Source: Ophiosphaerella korrae (taxonomy: Eukaryota; Ascomycota; Dothideomycetes; Pleosporales; Phaeosphaeriaceae). Taken from it: DNA of 32,350 nucleotides. How positions within the stretch are numbered: position 1 is the first letter of the stretch; every line of letters starts with the position of its first letter. This document shows, piece after piece, positions 23,211 through 32,350 of the stretch. The translations under genes were made by a program, and so were the position numbers. The stretch is taken from contig JALNQF010000418.1 in assembly GCA_028456385.1 (NCBI GenBank), forward strand, positions 1 through 32,350, written 5' to 3'. The notes under the pieces are model-generated. The model did no database searches. It was not told the DNA's origin and saw nothing but the letters and a program-made list of their open reading frames with translations.

Positions 23211-23580
23211 TATAATAGAGCTCTAAGTTATTAACTACTTAAATCTTCTTTAGAATAGAAGTATAGTAGATTAAAAGTTAATAACTAAAGTATATATTAT
23301 AATTAAGTAATAAACTTATAAATAATAGAATAATTCTTGTAATATTAATATATTATTACTCTTAGTTAGAAATTAGAGTACTAATACTATCTTAATAATA
23401 ATATACTCTATAGGTTTACTAGTTATATAAGATTACTAGTTACTTTTACTAAGCTTTTATTAAAACTACTACGTTTTAGTATAAAATAGCTTACTCTAGC
23501 CCTATATAGTATAAAGTAAGATATAATATTATTTAGAGTCTACTTCTACTATATATTTATATATATATATATATATTATA
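23211..23580 (-). repeat. Degenerate LTR, probably the 5' LTR of family C
   Basis: Starts TATAATAGAG like the A2 LTRs (TGTAATAGAG) and shares with them the order GTAGATTAAAAGTTAATAA, GTACTAATACTATC and AATAATA, but is clearly more diverged. The right boundary is uncertain: similarity fades after about 23470, and an (AT)n run lies at about 23551-23577. No partner is found in the window. Alternative: a solo LTR of a family A relative. Confidence 0.5.
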
Positions 23581-23689
23581 CCTAGTCTTCTTATATACTA
23601 TATACTATTATTAAAATAGTTTACTTACTTTAGTATCTACTTACTTATTTAACTTCTTCTTATTACTACGCCTATTAAAGTCTATAAAA

Positions 23690-25150
23690 GTAGCTAAGTA
23701 TACTTTATTTTTAAATATTAAGGTTTCTTCTACTTTAACCTACTTTCTTGTATATAACTTTTATTATATAATAGCTTTATTTATAGCTTTAAGCTTAGCT
23801 ATCTTTTATTATACTAGTACTAGCTTATATACTATAATTACTACTTCTTTTAAAACTTTCTTAAAAGCTTCTACTATTAAAGTTAGTAAGATATTTAAGT
23901 ACTTCTAAATCCTTACCTTTATAAGTATTAATTACAACCTAAATTTAAAGGTATTACTTAGAGTCTATAACTATTAGGAGTTATTATTAGGTAAAAGTAG
24001 TAAAAAAGTACGTAGCTTTATAATAAGTATTAATATAACTTATTCTAAGTTAAATAAAGCTAATCTAGTACTTTAAAACCTTCTTTAGATATTCTTAGAA
24101 GTAATTACTATATTATAAGCGCGCTTAAAGGCTAGTAAAAACTCCTATTTAGTAATATAGTTAATTAAACTATATATAAGTACTTTAACTTAGTATCTAT
24201 ATACTTTCTTTAAATAAGTATAATAGCTTATATTAAGTAACTATAAAAAGTATAATATATACGTAAGTATATAAAGAGTAATAATCTTGTTATCTTTATA
24301 GTATTTTTTAAATTTAAGTAAGTTATAGCTTTTATAGTTATTAATAATAAGTAAATATACTATTTTAATAGTATACGTCTTTATATACGTATTAAAGTAC
24401 TTTAACTATATAAGACTAAGTATATTAGTTATTTAGCTATTATTAGAGACTCTAATAACTTAGTTATAAAGTATATTACTATCTTTATATTAGCTTAATA
24501 GGTAGTAGCGTACTTTAAGGATAATAAAAGCTAAGATAGCCTACCTAGTTATATTAATACTTATATTAGCTATTACGTACTTTCTTTTACTTAGCTAAAT
24601 TACTTTTAGCTAGAAATATCTCTTTAATACTATAATAACTATACTTACTATAATCTAGCTTATTATAAAGCTAGTCTTATTAAAGTTCTATATATTATTT
24701 TTTAAGATACTATACTTAGCTTTAGTATTATCTACTAGCTTAAACTAAGCTTATATAATATTCGGATCTTTATAGAAAGCTTTTATATAGTAATACTTAT
24801 AATTAAACTTTATTTTAAGCTTAGAGTAGTACTTAATAAACGTACTAAGCTAGTTTATACTAACTTAGCTTAAATTATACTTAGTATATAAAGAATTAGC
24901 TATATTAGCTATATTTATAAGCTTAGAAAAAAAGCTATAGTTAATAAAGTTAATAATATACTTAGGAACTATATCTTCTTTAAGCTTAGTAAGATTTATT
25001 AATTTAGGCCTATAATCTACTTATAATAGTTATTTTATATATTAGTTACTAAGTATTAACTAAGTAATATTATAGATAGCTATAGTATATTATTATAAGA
25101 GTTATATATCTCTTTTAATAGCTTAAAGAGTAAGCTATATCTAATATTTA
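23690..25150 (-). pseudogene. Second pogo-like DDE transposase pseudogene
   Basis: Minus-strand relic of a different pogo lineage from the one at 17560-18940. N-terminal region near 25150-24850 (LTKLKEDI-like text near 25000 fits the CENP-B/Tc5 HTH region). First catalytic block NIQNFNKTSFII near 24690-24655 for 'NFDETGF' (Asp to Asn); IILKVRYY near 24520; second block YLLIINNYKSYNLLKF near 24355-24305 (Asp to Asn); third block ILYFLQLLNISYY near 24265-24220 (Asp to Asn). A proline-rich-type linker relic (LRTFLLLLPNNNS near 24000) and a Lys/Glu/Val-rich C-terminal coil (near 23870-23740) follow, as in fungal Fot-type proteins. I could not define its terminal repeats. All three catalytic Asp are lost. 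Confidence 0.78.
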
Positions 25151-25164
25151 TTAGAAAGCTATAG

Positions 25165-25169
25165 ATATT
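25165..25169 (+). repeat. Target site duplication ATATT (left)
   Basis: Identical to 32242-32246, directly flanking the LTRs of copy A3. Five bases is the usual size for Ty3/gypsy integration. Confidence 0.85.
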
Positions 25170-25630
25170 TGTAATAGGCCTCCTATCGTCGACTATAGGT
25201 GCCTATCTTAAAGGGGGTTAGTAGATTACAAGGTAATAGTAAAAGCTTAGGAGTAATCTATAATAACTATAAATAATAGAAGATGTTTTGCAACTATCTT
25301 GTATTAGCGTTCTATAGTTAAAGGATTAAATTACTAATACTATCCTAATAATACGCATTATACTAACTATATACTACTAGTAATCTATCTATATAACTTT
25401 ATAGATTACTACTAATCTATTTACTTGTAACTACAGATTACCCTAATCTATTATTGCGTTATAACAGATTACTACTAATCTATTTATACGTAACTATAGA
25501 TTACTACTACGTGTCCTAGTTATAGGTAGTTTCCTAATTAAGGTTATTACCTTGCTCGTCCTATACTTTATTAGCGCCTAGACTAAGACTAATTAGTTCT
25601 ATCTTAATTTCTTCTATTACGCCTATAACA
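25170..25630 (-). repeat. 3' LTR of copy A3 (461 bp)
   Basis: From TGTAATAGGCC to CCTATAACA on the plus strand; TG/CA ends and a near-perfect 9-bp terminal inverted repeat. Pairs with 31781-32241 at identical length; differences are C/T and G/A changes. Confidence 0.95.
25403..25512 (+). repeat. 31-32 bp tandem array with palindromic core in the A3 LTR
   Basis: Units start at 25403, 25435, 25466 and 25498. Each begins AGATTACTACTAATCT or AGATTACCCTAATCT (the last is partial), an inverted repeat of AGATTA and TAATCT, followed by a spacer. The same array is in the partner LTR from about 32014. Steps of 32, 31 and 32 bp are close to three turns of B-DNA. Possibly a protein-binding array in the promoter region. 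Confidence 0.85.
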
Positions 25631-25644
25631 CTATCTCCCCCTTT
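25631..25644 (-). other. Polypurine tract of copy A3
   Basis: Minus strand reads AAAGGGGGAGATAG immediately before the 3' LTR; the best preserved tract in the window and a clear plus-strand priming site. Confidence 0.88.
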
Positions 25645-25799
25645 AGGTAGACTTTAGTTTATCTATCTTAGAGCTAAAGTTATTAACCTAGTTTCTTTAT
25701 TAATATAGAGTTCTTTACTCTCTATCTCTATACCTACTAAGTCTACTCTTCGTTGTCTTTAATTAGTAGATTGTGTATTACGTTATAGTATTACTATAT

Positions 25800-26300
25800 T
25801 CCTTTATTCTTATTATAAGTCTTTAAATCCTCCCCTAAAGTATATTTCTTTAAAATATAGTAAGGCTTATAAAGTATATATTTATACTAATACTTACGCG
25901 TCTTATAATCTTTCTAGCGTGTCTCTTATAGAGTATAGGTTAATAATACTTATTCTTACGTCTATACTTATTTGTAATAGAGAGAGCTATTAACTATACT
26001 TAAGATAAACTATCTAAATAGATCGCTAAGGCTAAAAAAGAACGTAATCGTATTCTAAGTATATAGGTAGAAAATTACGCTCGTTTAGTTTGTCTTTATA
26101 AGACAAAGGCCTTAAATAATAAGAAATCTATTACGTAGGCTACTCTTGTTAAGTCTAAGCTTAATTTTAAGGCTATAGTAGAGGTTATTCCTATTATATT
26201 AGGCGTTCTTATCGCTTCTCTATTTAGTAGTAATAATATTAGTTCTCTTAGTTTACTACTAGGCGTTCTAGGGGATTTTAACTTTAGAAGTCTTCTAGTT
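25800..26300 (+). pseudogene. Antisense ORF relic in 3' region of copy A3
   Basis: Plus-strand frame, opposite to gag-pol and overlapping its C-terminal end. From left to right: KYISLKYSKAYKVYIYTN near 25838-25895, where several Tyr probably replace Cys, giving a possible zinc-binding cluster; RAINYT near 25988; DKLSK then IAKAKKERNRILS near 26020-26060; VENYARLVCLYKTKALNNKKS near 26072-26130, strongly charged and heptad-like; KSKLNFKAIVEVIPILLGV near 26152-26210; a Ser/Leu-rich part with SSNN; and GVLGDFNFRSLLVS near 26260-26300. Only four or so in-frame stops interrupt the right half, all at likely Gln/Trp codons. A Cys-rich head plus coiled coil could be nucleic-acid binding, but that is inference; the family is not recognised. 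Confidence 0.5.
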
Positions 26301-29300
26301 TCTTAGAGTAATTAAGATTATCTTCTAGTTCTTATATTTCTTCCTATAGTTGCCCTTTCTCGTCTATACCTATCTATTTTACTAGGTAGTAGTTTTTTCT
26401 ATTATAGAACTAGTATGCTAAGATTTTCTTAACTTCTTATTCTTCCTATTCTCTGTACGTATCTACTTTATATACTAGTAGTTCTACGTTTTATAGTACT
26501 TATTCTAGTAGGGCTACGTAGAATATTAAGTGTATCCTTATCTTATTTAGTAGCTTTAATTTAAATATAACTAGTGTAACTTCTTTCTTAATTTTATATA
26601 GTCCTATCTTAACGTAGTCTAATTTTAAACTAGGTTGTTTACTTTTAATATTCTTTTATACTAACTATACTTTTTCTCTCTCTCTAAATTAAGGTCCTTC
26701 TTTATACTTCTTATTATAGTACTTTGCTATTTAATTATATAGGAATTCTATATCTTATCTTAATTAGTCGTATATATCTCTAAGTCTATTAGTAAAGTTT
26801 TCTCCTCTTAGGGACTAAGATATTTAATTCTATAGTGTCTAATATATATTAGGCTTAAATCTATAGTTTGCGAAGAAAAGTAATACTCTTATTACTATAT
26901 TTTTTACGCTATTGTATACTAATTATACTATAGGTAGTAGCTATACCTAATTGTTCTAGCTATAGTTAAGGTAGTATCTTAAGTACTATTCTACTATCTA
27001 ATTTATTTATTCTAATTATCTATCTATTTATAGATAATATACTGTAGATATTACGTATTGTATTCCTAATTACACTGTTATTATTTCCTATAGTTTTAAT
27101 ATAAATTGTATATCTCTATCTATAATAATCTTATCTAGTAGTCTATATTAACTAATTATAGTTTCTAGAACCTAGTATATAGCAACCTCTATCCTACTTT
27201 TTTCTTTGTATAGTCTAAAGTATGTATACTTTGTAAGTTTATCTACTATTATTAAGATTCTATTATATTTAACTCCTAATATTAGATCTTTAGACTTAGG
27301 TAACTTTGTAATAAAGTCTATTATAATAACTCTCTATAGTTATTCTAGTACTTCTACTAGTTGTAGTATTCTATATAGTATATATCTATTGTATTTATTC
27401 CTTTAATATTTTATATAGTCTTATAGTACCTCTATTACTAGTTATCTTACTTTTAGAATATAGTAATCTTGTAGTAGTCTATCTAATATTTTCTTAATAC
27501 CTTAGTAACTATATACTAGTAATTTATAGAATTGTCGTATAAATTCCCTTTAAATTTTTCCTAGAATATATATTCTTCTATATACTTATATAAATCTATC
27601 TTAGATTTTAAGTTTCTCTATTTCTTTAGATACTTCTTGTGTTATTTTCTAAATCTATTTGTTTAGCTCGTTACTTGTCTTCTTAAGTGTTGTAGCTATC
27701 TTAGGTATATTTAGGACTAAATATCCTTCTTTATTCTTAACTAGAACTATACTAGTAGCGCTTACTTCTTCTTGTAAGTCTAGTCTTCTACTTAGAGCGT
27801 CTATAAATTAGTTATCCTTCCCTTTTATATATATTATTTCTATATTAAATATTAATAGAAACTCTTACTATCTTATATAGCGTTATAATAGCTCTTTATT
27901 TATTATAAATCCTATAAGATTCTTATAGTTTATATAAACCTTTGTCTAGTACTTTACTCTTTATAGGTATACTCTCTATTATTTAAATACTTTGTAGATT
28001 ACTAGTATCTCTTTATTATAGATTAGGTAATTAAGTTCTACTATTTTTATCTTCTTAGAGAAGTATTTAACTAAGTATTCCTTTTTAGTCTCTAGGTCTT
28101 CTTATATTAGTGCTATTCTATAAACTAAGTTTAATGCGTCTGTTTTTACTATTACTAGTAGTTCTAGGTTATATATTCTAATAACTAAGTTTTCTATAAA
28201 CTTCTTTTTTATTCTCTTAAATACTTTATCGCATTCCTTTATCTATTTAAATAGCGTATCTTTTTTTATAAGTCTTGTAATTAGCTCTATATCTTTAGAG
28301 TATCTTACTATTAACTTTCTATAAAAGTTAGCTAGCCTATAAAATTATTGTACCTCTTTTAAGTTCTTTAGTGTTAGCTATTTATTAATTAAGTTAATCT
28401 TTTCTAGGTTAATCTTAATTTTTCCTAGTTTAATAATAAATCTAAGGAAATCTATTTCCTTTGTATAGAACTCGCATTTTCTTATCTTAAGAAATATTTT
28501 AGCTTCTACTAGTTTCTTTAGCACTTTATATATATGTTGTATATATTCTTCTTCTATTTCTAAGAATATAAGGATATTGTCTAAGTACGCAAATATAAAT
28601 ATATCTAAGTATTCTCTTAGTACTATATTAATTCTCTCCTAGAATACTACTAGTGCGTTTATTAAACTAAATAGTATAACTAAGTATTTATATAGTCTAT
28701 ATTATATTCTAAACGCTATTTTCTACTTGTCTCCTTTCTTGATTCTAATCTAGTAGTATGCGTTTTATATATTTAGTTTTGTAAAGATCTTTACTCTTTA
28801 TAGCTTATCTTATATTTTATCTATTTATAGTAGTAGGTATTAGTTCTTATTTATAATTGCGTTAGTTTTTCTAAAATCTACGTAGAGTCTTTTATTACTT
28901 ATCTCTTTTTTGTCTATAAATATTAATCTATATACTACTAAGGATTTAGATTCTCTTATCTATTTTTTCTTTATTATATTTTGTATAAATAATTATTTAA
29001 TCTTAGATTCTTCTTCTATTTTTTAGTAGACTAGGCTCTATCCTACGTTCTTTTCTTCTTCTAGTTCTATTGCTAAGTCCTATAGTTAGTATTCTAAAAG
29101 GTAATCTTTTAGTTCTATAAGCTACTTTTCTTATTTCTTGTATTCTTCTAGGAATTCTCCTTTATAGGTGCTTATATTAGCTTTTAGTATATCTATTTTA
29201 TTATAGCTAATTTTTCCTATTCTCTAATTAATGTATAGGTTAGTTATCTATAACTATAGTATACCTAATATTATATCTTGTTTATTATTAATTGTCGTTA

Positions 29301-31719
29301 TATCTATAACTATATTCTAGATTTCTAGTCCTTTTAACCTTAGTATTAAAGGTGCTGTCTTAAACTGTATTAGTTCCTAAAATAGTTTTCCTTTAATTGT
29401 ACTTAGTTGTTAAGGGTATTTCTTTATTATATACTTTATTCTTTATGTTTCTATAAACTTCTTTAATATAAAGTTTCTTGTAGCTCTACTATTAATTATT
29501 AATTGTACTTTCTTTCCTTAGTATATACTTATTTTTGTAATATATAGGCTTCTTATACCTTCTAGCCTTTCTTGCTTTAGTAATTTATTAAATTATCTAT
29601 CTTTTTAAGGCTATAGGCCTACTTTAAGTTTATATTCTTTGTATTTTAGATACTTATTGTATATATATTTGTACTATAGTCCTCCTTAGACGTATTTCTT
29701 AGATAATTTTAGGCTAGGTCTTACTACTATATATCTATCTTCTAGGATTATTTCTTATCCTTAGATATCTTCTACTATAATTACTCTTATATAGTTATAG
29801 CCTCTTCTTTGTGTAGGCTATACGTTGTTGTTTACTTTAGGGTTTCTATATATAATATAATTCTTGTCTAGGTATAATATCTATAATACTTTAAAGTGTA
29901 CTAGATATTTTAGGTCTATTATTTTGTTATCTCCTTCTTAGTATTTGCTTCTACTAGGTGTATCTATTATTAGGATATAGTATACTACTAGTACTCTTAG
30001 TATATAGGCTTTATTAATCTATTACGTCTCTCTTACAAAGTATTACTATTCTTTTTATATAGGTATTCTTCCTACTATAACTATATATTACTTTATCTAT
30101 TCTTAAAATAGTATAAACTTTATTTCTTTAGGATTACGTTCTTTCTAGTCTTTGTACGCTTCCTCTATACTTATAACTAGTAAGTATTTTTAAACGAACT
30201 TCTATTCTTTATCTTGTTCCTCTATATCTATTATAGTATAGCTATTATAACTATGTATTATTAGCTAGGTATACTTTATATCTCTTATACTAACTTGTCT
30301 CTTACTTCCTTATAGTCCTTTAGAGAGAGCTGTAGTAGTTTTTTTATCTAGTACTAGTCTATTAGCCTAGATTAATAGTACTAGGGGCTCTTCTCCTTCT
30401 AAATCTTCTATTAGTAGGTCTATTACTTAGGCTATATCTTTTAGCTAAGCTTTTATTCTATCTTCCTTTATTACTACTACTCTATATCTACGCTTCTATA
30501 GGAACTATACTACTCCCTATTTACTAGAAAGATATATATAGTAGTTATTATTATAACAAAAGGTCTAATAGAGTATTATATATTATACTTCTTTACTTCT
30601 AGCTACTTTCTCTTAAGGTTTAGCTTATACTTATAGTACTTCCTTTTTCTTTTTAGTTATTTTTAACTAAGTTTCTTTCTTTAGGTCTTTATTCTTGTAG
30701 TCTTTTATAAAGTGTCTTGGTTTTCTATATTTATAGTATACTATATCTTTCTTTAACTTAGATCTATAATTCTTTATATAGTAGCCTAGTTTACTATAGT
30801 TAAAGTATGTAAAGTCTTTATTCTTTTTCTTTTTTCTATCCTTGTTAGTGTTAAGGACTATAGGGTCTCCCTTATTATAGTTCTAGGTGTAACCTCTATA
30901 TTTATTCTTCTTCTATTCTTAAAGATTATTGTTAATTTATATTACCTATTACTTTAGGGCTTCTAGTATTTGTAGTTTCTCTATATATATTATCTTGTAT
31001 TAGATCTTAGAGTTAAGTCCTTATTTAAATCGTAATATTAAGGCTAACTTATTCTATTCTATATTTTATAATAGTTGTTTAAACTATAATATATACTTTA
31101 GAATACTTTAATTCTATGTAAGCTTCTCTAGTTACTTTTTAGCTTATTAGGTAATATCTATATCCTTAAATACTGCTCTTATTTGTTTAGTAAAGTATTT
31201 ATAACTTCTAAAGATAGCTCTAGTTTTATCTTTTTATATTATTAGAGAGTGTGTCGTATAATCTATCTAGTAAGGCTCGTACTATCTTATTATATCTTCT
31301 TTAAAGTATAGTCTAATATATATTACTTTCTTTTCTTCTGTATTAAAGTGTAGTACTTATATATCTATCTAGAGTTGTACTAATATAATAAAGGGTCTTA
31401 GCTTTTCTCTTGTTCTATTAAACTTCTTAAGTATAGGTATCTTTAGTAGTTTCTTTATTGCGCTTATCTCTAGGTATTACGTAATTAGTTCTATCTAGTT
31501 TTATCTTTTAATAATAGCTTTAATTTATACTTTGTTTTATTTTATATAATCTTATAGTTCCTTATTCTATATTTCTAAGGCGTTAATTACTATCTTTATA
31601 TCTTCTTTTTTAGAGATTAGGTTGTTTATATAGTTCTTAACGTCTCTCTATACTATATTATCTAACTTATAACTACTTAGAGGTGCTTTACCTCCTTTTT
31701 TAGTTAAACTTTCTACTAT
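26240..31719 (-). pseudogene. Family A gag-pol pseudogene of copy A3 (single frame)
   Basis: Landmarks at 31695, 30807, 29496, 28587 and 26388 are all in one frame, so gag and pol were one polyprotein of roughly 1,800 codons. Probable start ATA (former ATG) at 31719, reading I/M-VESLTKK. Domains: capsid (about 31480-30970; YEPY near 31285, AIFRSY, AVFKDIDIT, QLEKL, KIQDNIYRE); two CCHC knuckles at 30807-30695 (YFNYSKLGYYIKNY and YYKYRKPRHFIKDY, Cys to Tyr); protease with INSRAT at 29496-29479 for IDSGAT; ILGI near 29270; RT with YLDN at 28587-28576; RNase H with TDAL near 28140 and ALSR near 27790; integrase (about 27650-26700; IDFIT near 27320); chromodomain with YYLVK at 26394-26380. The stop at the C-terminus is uncertain because RIP creates false stops. 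Confidence 0.93.
30695..30808 (-). other. Twin CCHC zinc-knuckle relic in gag of A3
   Basis: Two copies of the C-x2-C-x4-H-x4-C pattern about 12 residues apart, with every Cys now Tyr (TGT/TGC to TAT/TAC) and one His kept in the second. This would have packaged genomic RNA in the particle. Confidence 0.8.
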
Positions 31720-31780
31720 CGTGTTAGCTAGACTACGCGCTACTTACGCTTCGCTTCTCGCAATAACTAAATTAGTAAGG

Positions 31781-32241
31781 TATAATAGGCCTCTTATTAT
31801 TAACTATAGGTGCCTATCTTAAAGGGGGTTAGTAGATTATAAGGTAATAGTAAAAGCTTAAGGGTAATCTACAATAACTGTAAATAATAGAAGATATTTT
31901 GTAACTATCTTGTATTAGCGTTCTATAGTTAAAGGATTAAATTACTAATACTATCCTAATAATGCGCATTATACTAACTATATACTACTAGTAATCTATC
32001 TATACAACCTTATAGATTACTACTAATCTGTTTACTTATAACTATAAATTACCCTAATCTATTATTATATTATAATAGATTACTACTAATCTATTTGTAC
32101 GTAACTATAGATTACTACTACGTATCCTAGTTGTAAGTAGTTTCCTAATTAAGGTTGTTACTCTGCTTATCCTATGCTTTGTTAGCGCCTAGACTAGGAC
32201 TAATTAGTTCTATCTCGATTTCTTCTATTACGCCTATAACA
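31781..32241 (-). repeat. 5' LTR of copy A3 (461 bp)
   Basis: Starts TATAATAGGCC (TGTAATAGGCC after G to A) and ends CCTATAACA. Same length and internal array as the 3' LTR. It would carry the promoter for the minus-strand element. Confidence 0.95.
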
Positions 32242-32246
32242 ATATT
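32242..32246 (+). repeat. Target site duplication ATATT (right)
   Basis: Exact copy of 25165-25169. Confidence 0.85.
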
Positions 32247-32350
32247 ATTATTATTATAATATTATAAATAAAAGGTAGACTTTACGTAAGATAACTTAAT
32301 AAAGTAGTTTTAATAATTAACTAAAAAGAGTAAATAGTAGATAAAGCTAT
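32247..32350. other. Flank resuming after copy A3
   Basis: AT-rich, no recognisable coding. It should continue the sequence interrupted at 25164, beside the N-terminal end of the second pogo-like transposase. A 12-bp match (AGTAGTTTTAAT at 32303, inverted at 23459) could be a trace of that transposon's terminal repeats, but is too short to trust. Confidence 0.35.

Larger units (their letters stand above)
25170..32241 (-). mobile_element. Ty3/gypsy chromovirus, family A copy A3 (complete)
   Basis: 7072 bp, minus strand, with two LTRs of exactly 461 bp, a polypurine tract beside the 3' LTR, a single gag-pol frame and an exact ATATT duplication. It has visibly more TG, CA, CG and GC dinucleotides than the other copies, so it is the least RIP-affected and probably most recent. 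Immediately after the 5' LTR (minus strand) the sequence is CCTTACTAATTTAG; there is no TGG of a usual tRNA primer site, so priming may be by another route, such as the self-priming known for Tf1-type elements (inference). Confidence 0.95.

Noticed and set aside
23551..23577. (AT)n run as a possible origin or centromere-like element
   Set aside because: A short microsatellite in very AT-rich DNA; nothing else supports an origin or centromere.
22855..25164. A whole retrotransposon between A2 and A3
   Set aside because: No RT, RNase H or integrase motif occurs here; it holds an LTR relic and a pogo transposase instead.
27206..27406. A 66-codon ATG-started plus-strand ORF, rich in Leu, Ile, Ser and Tyr
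   Set aside because: It lies antisense to the integrase region of copy A3, shows no motif, and its composition is that of RIP-mutated DNA read in a stop-poor frame. Not a gene.
1..32350. Mitochondrial or AT-rich bacterial/plasmid genome as the source
   Set aside because: Three fungal-type gypsy families, pogo transposons and a RIP signature explain the base composition; no tRNAs, rRNA or intact genes are present.

Overview
The window is a gene-free transposon graveyard from a filamentous ascomycete. G+C looks to be about a quarter (judged by eye). CpA and TpG are almost absent, TpA is very abundant, ATG and TGA are rare, and every long reading frame is closed by TAA or TAG where retroelement proteins have Gln or Trp. 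This is the signature of repeat-induced point mutation (RIP, C-to-T change in duplicated DNA). I see no host gene, tRNA, rRNA or CRISPR. The species cannot be named; AT-rich isochores of Dothideomycetes and related Pezizomycotina look like this.

Layout. (1) 1-4050, plus strand: 3' part of a Ty3/gypsy chromovirus (family A, copy A1) ending in an LTR. (2) 4051-8494, plus strand: 3' part of a second gypsy family (B), in frame from its first bases, apparently the target into which A1 inserted; it ends in a probable 271-bp LTR holding a 14-bp tandem array. (3) 8495-13549, minus strand: a third gypsy family (C), probably continuing at 22855-23580 beyond the next insertion. (4) 13550-22854, minus strand: complete family A copy A2, itself split by a Fot1/pogo-like DNA transposon (17162-19020) and a 425-bp foldback MITE (19485-19909) that share terminal repeats and TA target duplications. 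(5) About 23690-25150, minus strand: a second, different pogo-like transposase relic. (6) 25170-32241, minus strand: complete family A copy A3 with two 461-bp LTRs and an exact ATATT target duplication; it is the least mutated and probably youngest copy. (7) 32247-32350: resumed flank.

How it fits together. Family A encodes one gag-pol frame (capsid, two CCHC knuckles, protease, RT, RNase H, integrase, chromodomain). In A3 it can be followed for about 5.4 kb with no frameshift, so decay is by substitution. RIP has destroyed catalytic residues (YLDD to YLDN, protease DSG to NSR, knuckle Cys to Tyr). Between chromodomain and 3' LTR, family A carries what looks like an antisense ORF (Cys-rich, then charged/coiled, then Ser-rich) recognisable in all three copies; I cannot name it, and it is the least explained feature here. 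The nesting gives a relative history: C is the base layer, B and A2 lie in C, A1 lies in B, the pogo element and MITE lie in A2, and A3 lies in the older sequence to the right.
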